A DNA stretch of 64,000 bases, from positions 276,538 through 340,537 of the forward strand of contig NZ_JAQIOZ010000005.1 in assembly GCF_028023675.1 (NCBI RefSeq), given 5' to 3'. A program made the translations under genes and the position numbers. A model generated the notes under the pieces. That model worked only from the letters and a program-made list of their open reading frames with translations, had not been told where the DNA came from and ran no database searches. This DNA comes from Primorskyibacter aestuariivivens. Lineage in GTDB: Bacteria > Pseudomonadota > Alphaproteobacteria > Rhodobacterales > Rhodobacteraceae. This document shows positions 63,885-64,000 of this stretch, piece after piece; position 1 is the stretch's first letter, and each line of letters opens with the position of its first letter.

Positions 63885-64000
63885 GCTACTCCCCAGTGTT
63901 TGGACAGTGTTCAGCGTAAATTAAGCTACTCTTTGCTCCTGCTGACCTGATTGGGTTTCGTCTTTTCTTAGCCAGTAGACCACGGCTGGGGGTTTGCCGC
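63882..64000. mobile_element. IS3-like insertion sequence, one end (continues outside)
   Basis: The sequence changes abruptly at TGAGCTACTCCCCAGTGTTT (from 63882), a TGA-starting terminal repeat of the style found in IS3-family elements. Local G+C is lower than in neighbouring genes. The minus strand encodes the C-terminus of an OrfB-type transposase from 63921. The other end and any target-site duplication are outside the window. Confidence 0.8.
63921..64000 (-). CDS. IS3-family transposase (OrfB), C-terminal end only
   Basis: The minus strand at the window edge reads GKPPAVVYWLRKDETQSGQQ, then EQRVA and stop (TAA at 63921-63923). The pattern PPAVVYWxR...QPDQQxQRVA is typical of the last residues of IS3-family transposases, downstream of the catalytic DDE residues. 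About 25 residues are visible. Confidence 0.75.
   Translation of the reverse strand, partial: GKPPAVVYWLRKDETQSGQQEQRVA

Overview
The window reads as chromosomal DNA of an alphaproteobacterium, most likely a Rhodobacteraceae / Roseobacter-group species. The pointers are high G+C with strong third-position bias, a groESL operon under a CIRCE operator, a homospermidine synthase, an aa3-type cytochrome oxidase subunit IV mini-protein, a PHB phaA-phaB pair, the mreBCD-mrdA-rodA cell-shape operon, and a DUF6173-type protein. No RNA genes, CRISPR arrays or prophage were found. The only mobile element is an IS3-like end that enters at the right edge.

Layout. 1-1.7 kb: 3'-truncated groL, then groS with promoter and CIRCE (minus strand). 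1.8-2.6 kb: alpha/beta hydrolase. 2.6-14.7 kb: the most unusual block, a tightly packed minus-strand operon. In transcription order it encodes a ferric-reductase-like membrane flavocytochrome, a 1186-residue c-type cytochrome with four CxxCH sites, an OmpA-family protein with a charged Tyr-rich linker, three different secreted caspase-fold (C14) proteins, and a secreted M15 peptidase. 14.8-17.9 kb: zinc uptake znuB-znuC-zur divergent from znuA, with two Zur-box-like palindromes between. 18-21.7 kb: inositol-monophosphatase-type enzyme, small secreted and membrane proteins, a lipase-like hydrolase. 21.7-27.4 kb: mreB, mreC, mreD, mrdA (PBP2), mrdB (RodA), followed by a hydroxyacid dehydrogenase. 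28.5-34.5 kb: AI-2E-type transporter, SseB-like and uracil-DNA-glycosylase-like genes, nhaA, and a BTAD/TPR regulator. 34.6-37.1 kb: two capsule-export genes (KpsT-like, KpsE-like) without a KpsM. 37.2-43 kb: extensin-like protein, tyrA-type dehydrogenase, hisC, homospermidine synthase, YqhA-like protein, rpsD. 43.3-47.6 kb: EAL phosphodiesterase, phaA, phaB, LysR regulator. 47.6-56.6 kb: YdcH-like protein, tRNA methyltransferase, DUF2007, polyprenyl synthase, ispE, TPR protein, etfQO, greA. 56.6-61.9 kb: molybdenum-cofactor operon fdhD-mobA-mobB-moeA (the last fused to an extra domain), then azlCD. 61.9-64 kb: lipoprotein, COX IV, DUF6173, an Lrp-type regulator, and a DUF6356-like gene cut by the IS end.

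How genes work together. The caspase operon would place an NAD(P)H-dependent electron-transfer chain (membrane flavocytochrome to periplasmic multihaem cytochrome) beside an OmpA peptidoglycan anchor, three periplasmic caspase-like proteases with different C-terminal cell-envelope modules, and a peptidoglycan peptidase. The gene order and the domains can be read directly; the idea that it is a redox- or envelope-stress-gated periplasmic proteolysis system is inference, and it is the strongest candidate here for an undescribed system. Other points of interest are a family of four paired 20-23 bp palindromes at gene ends, a structured leader upstream of rpsD, a MobB with an altered Walker A motif, an FdhD lacking the second Cys of CxxC, and a MoeA fusion.
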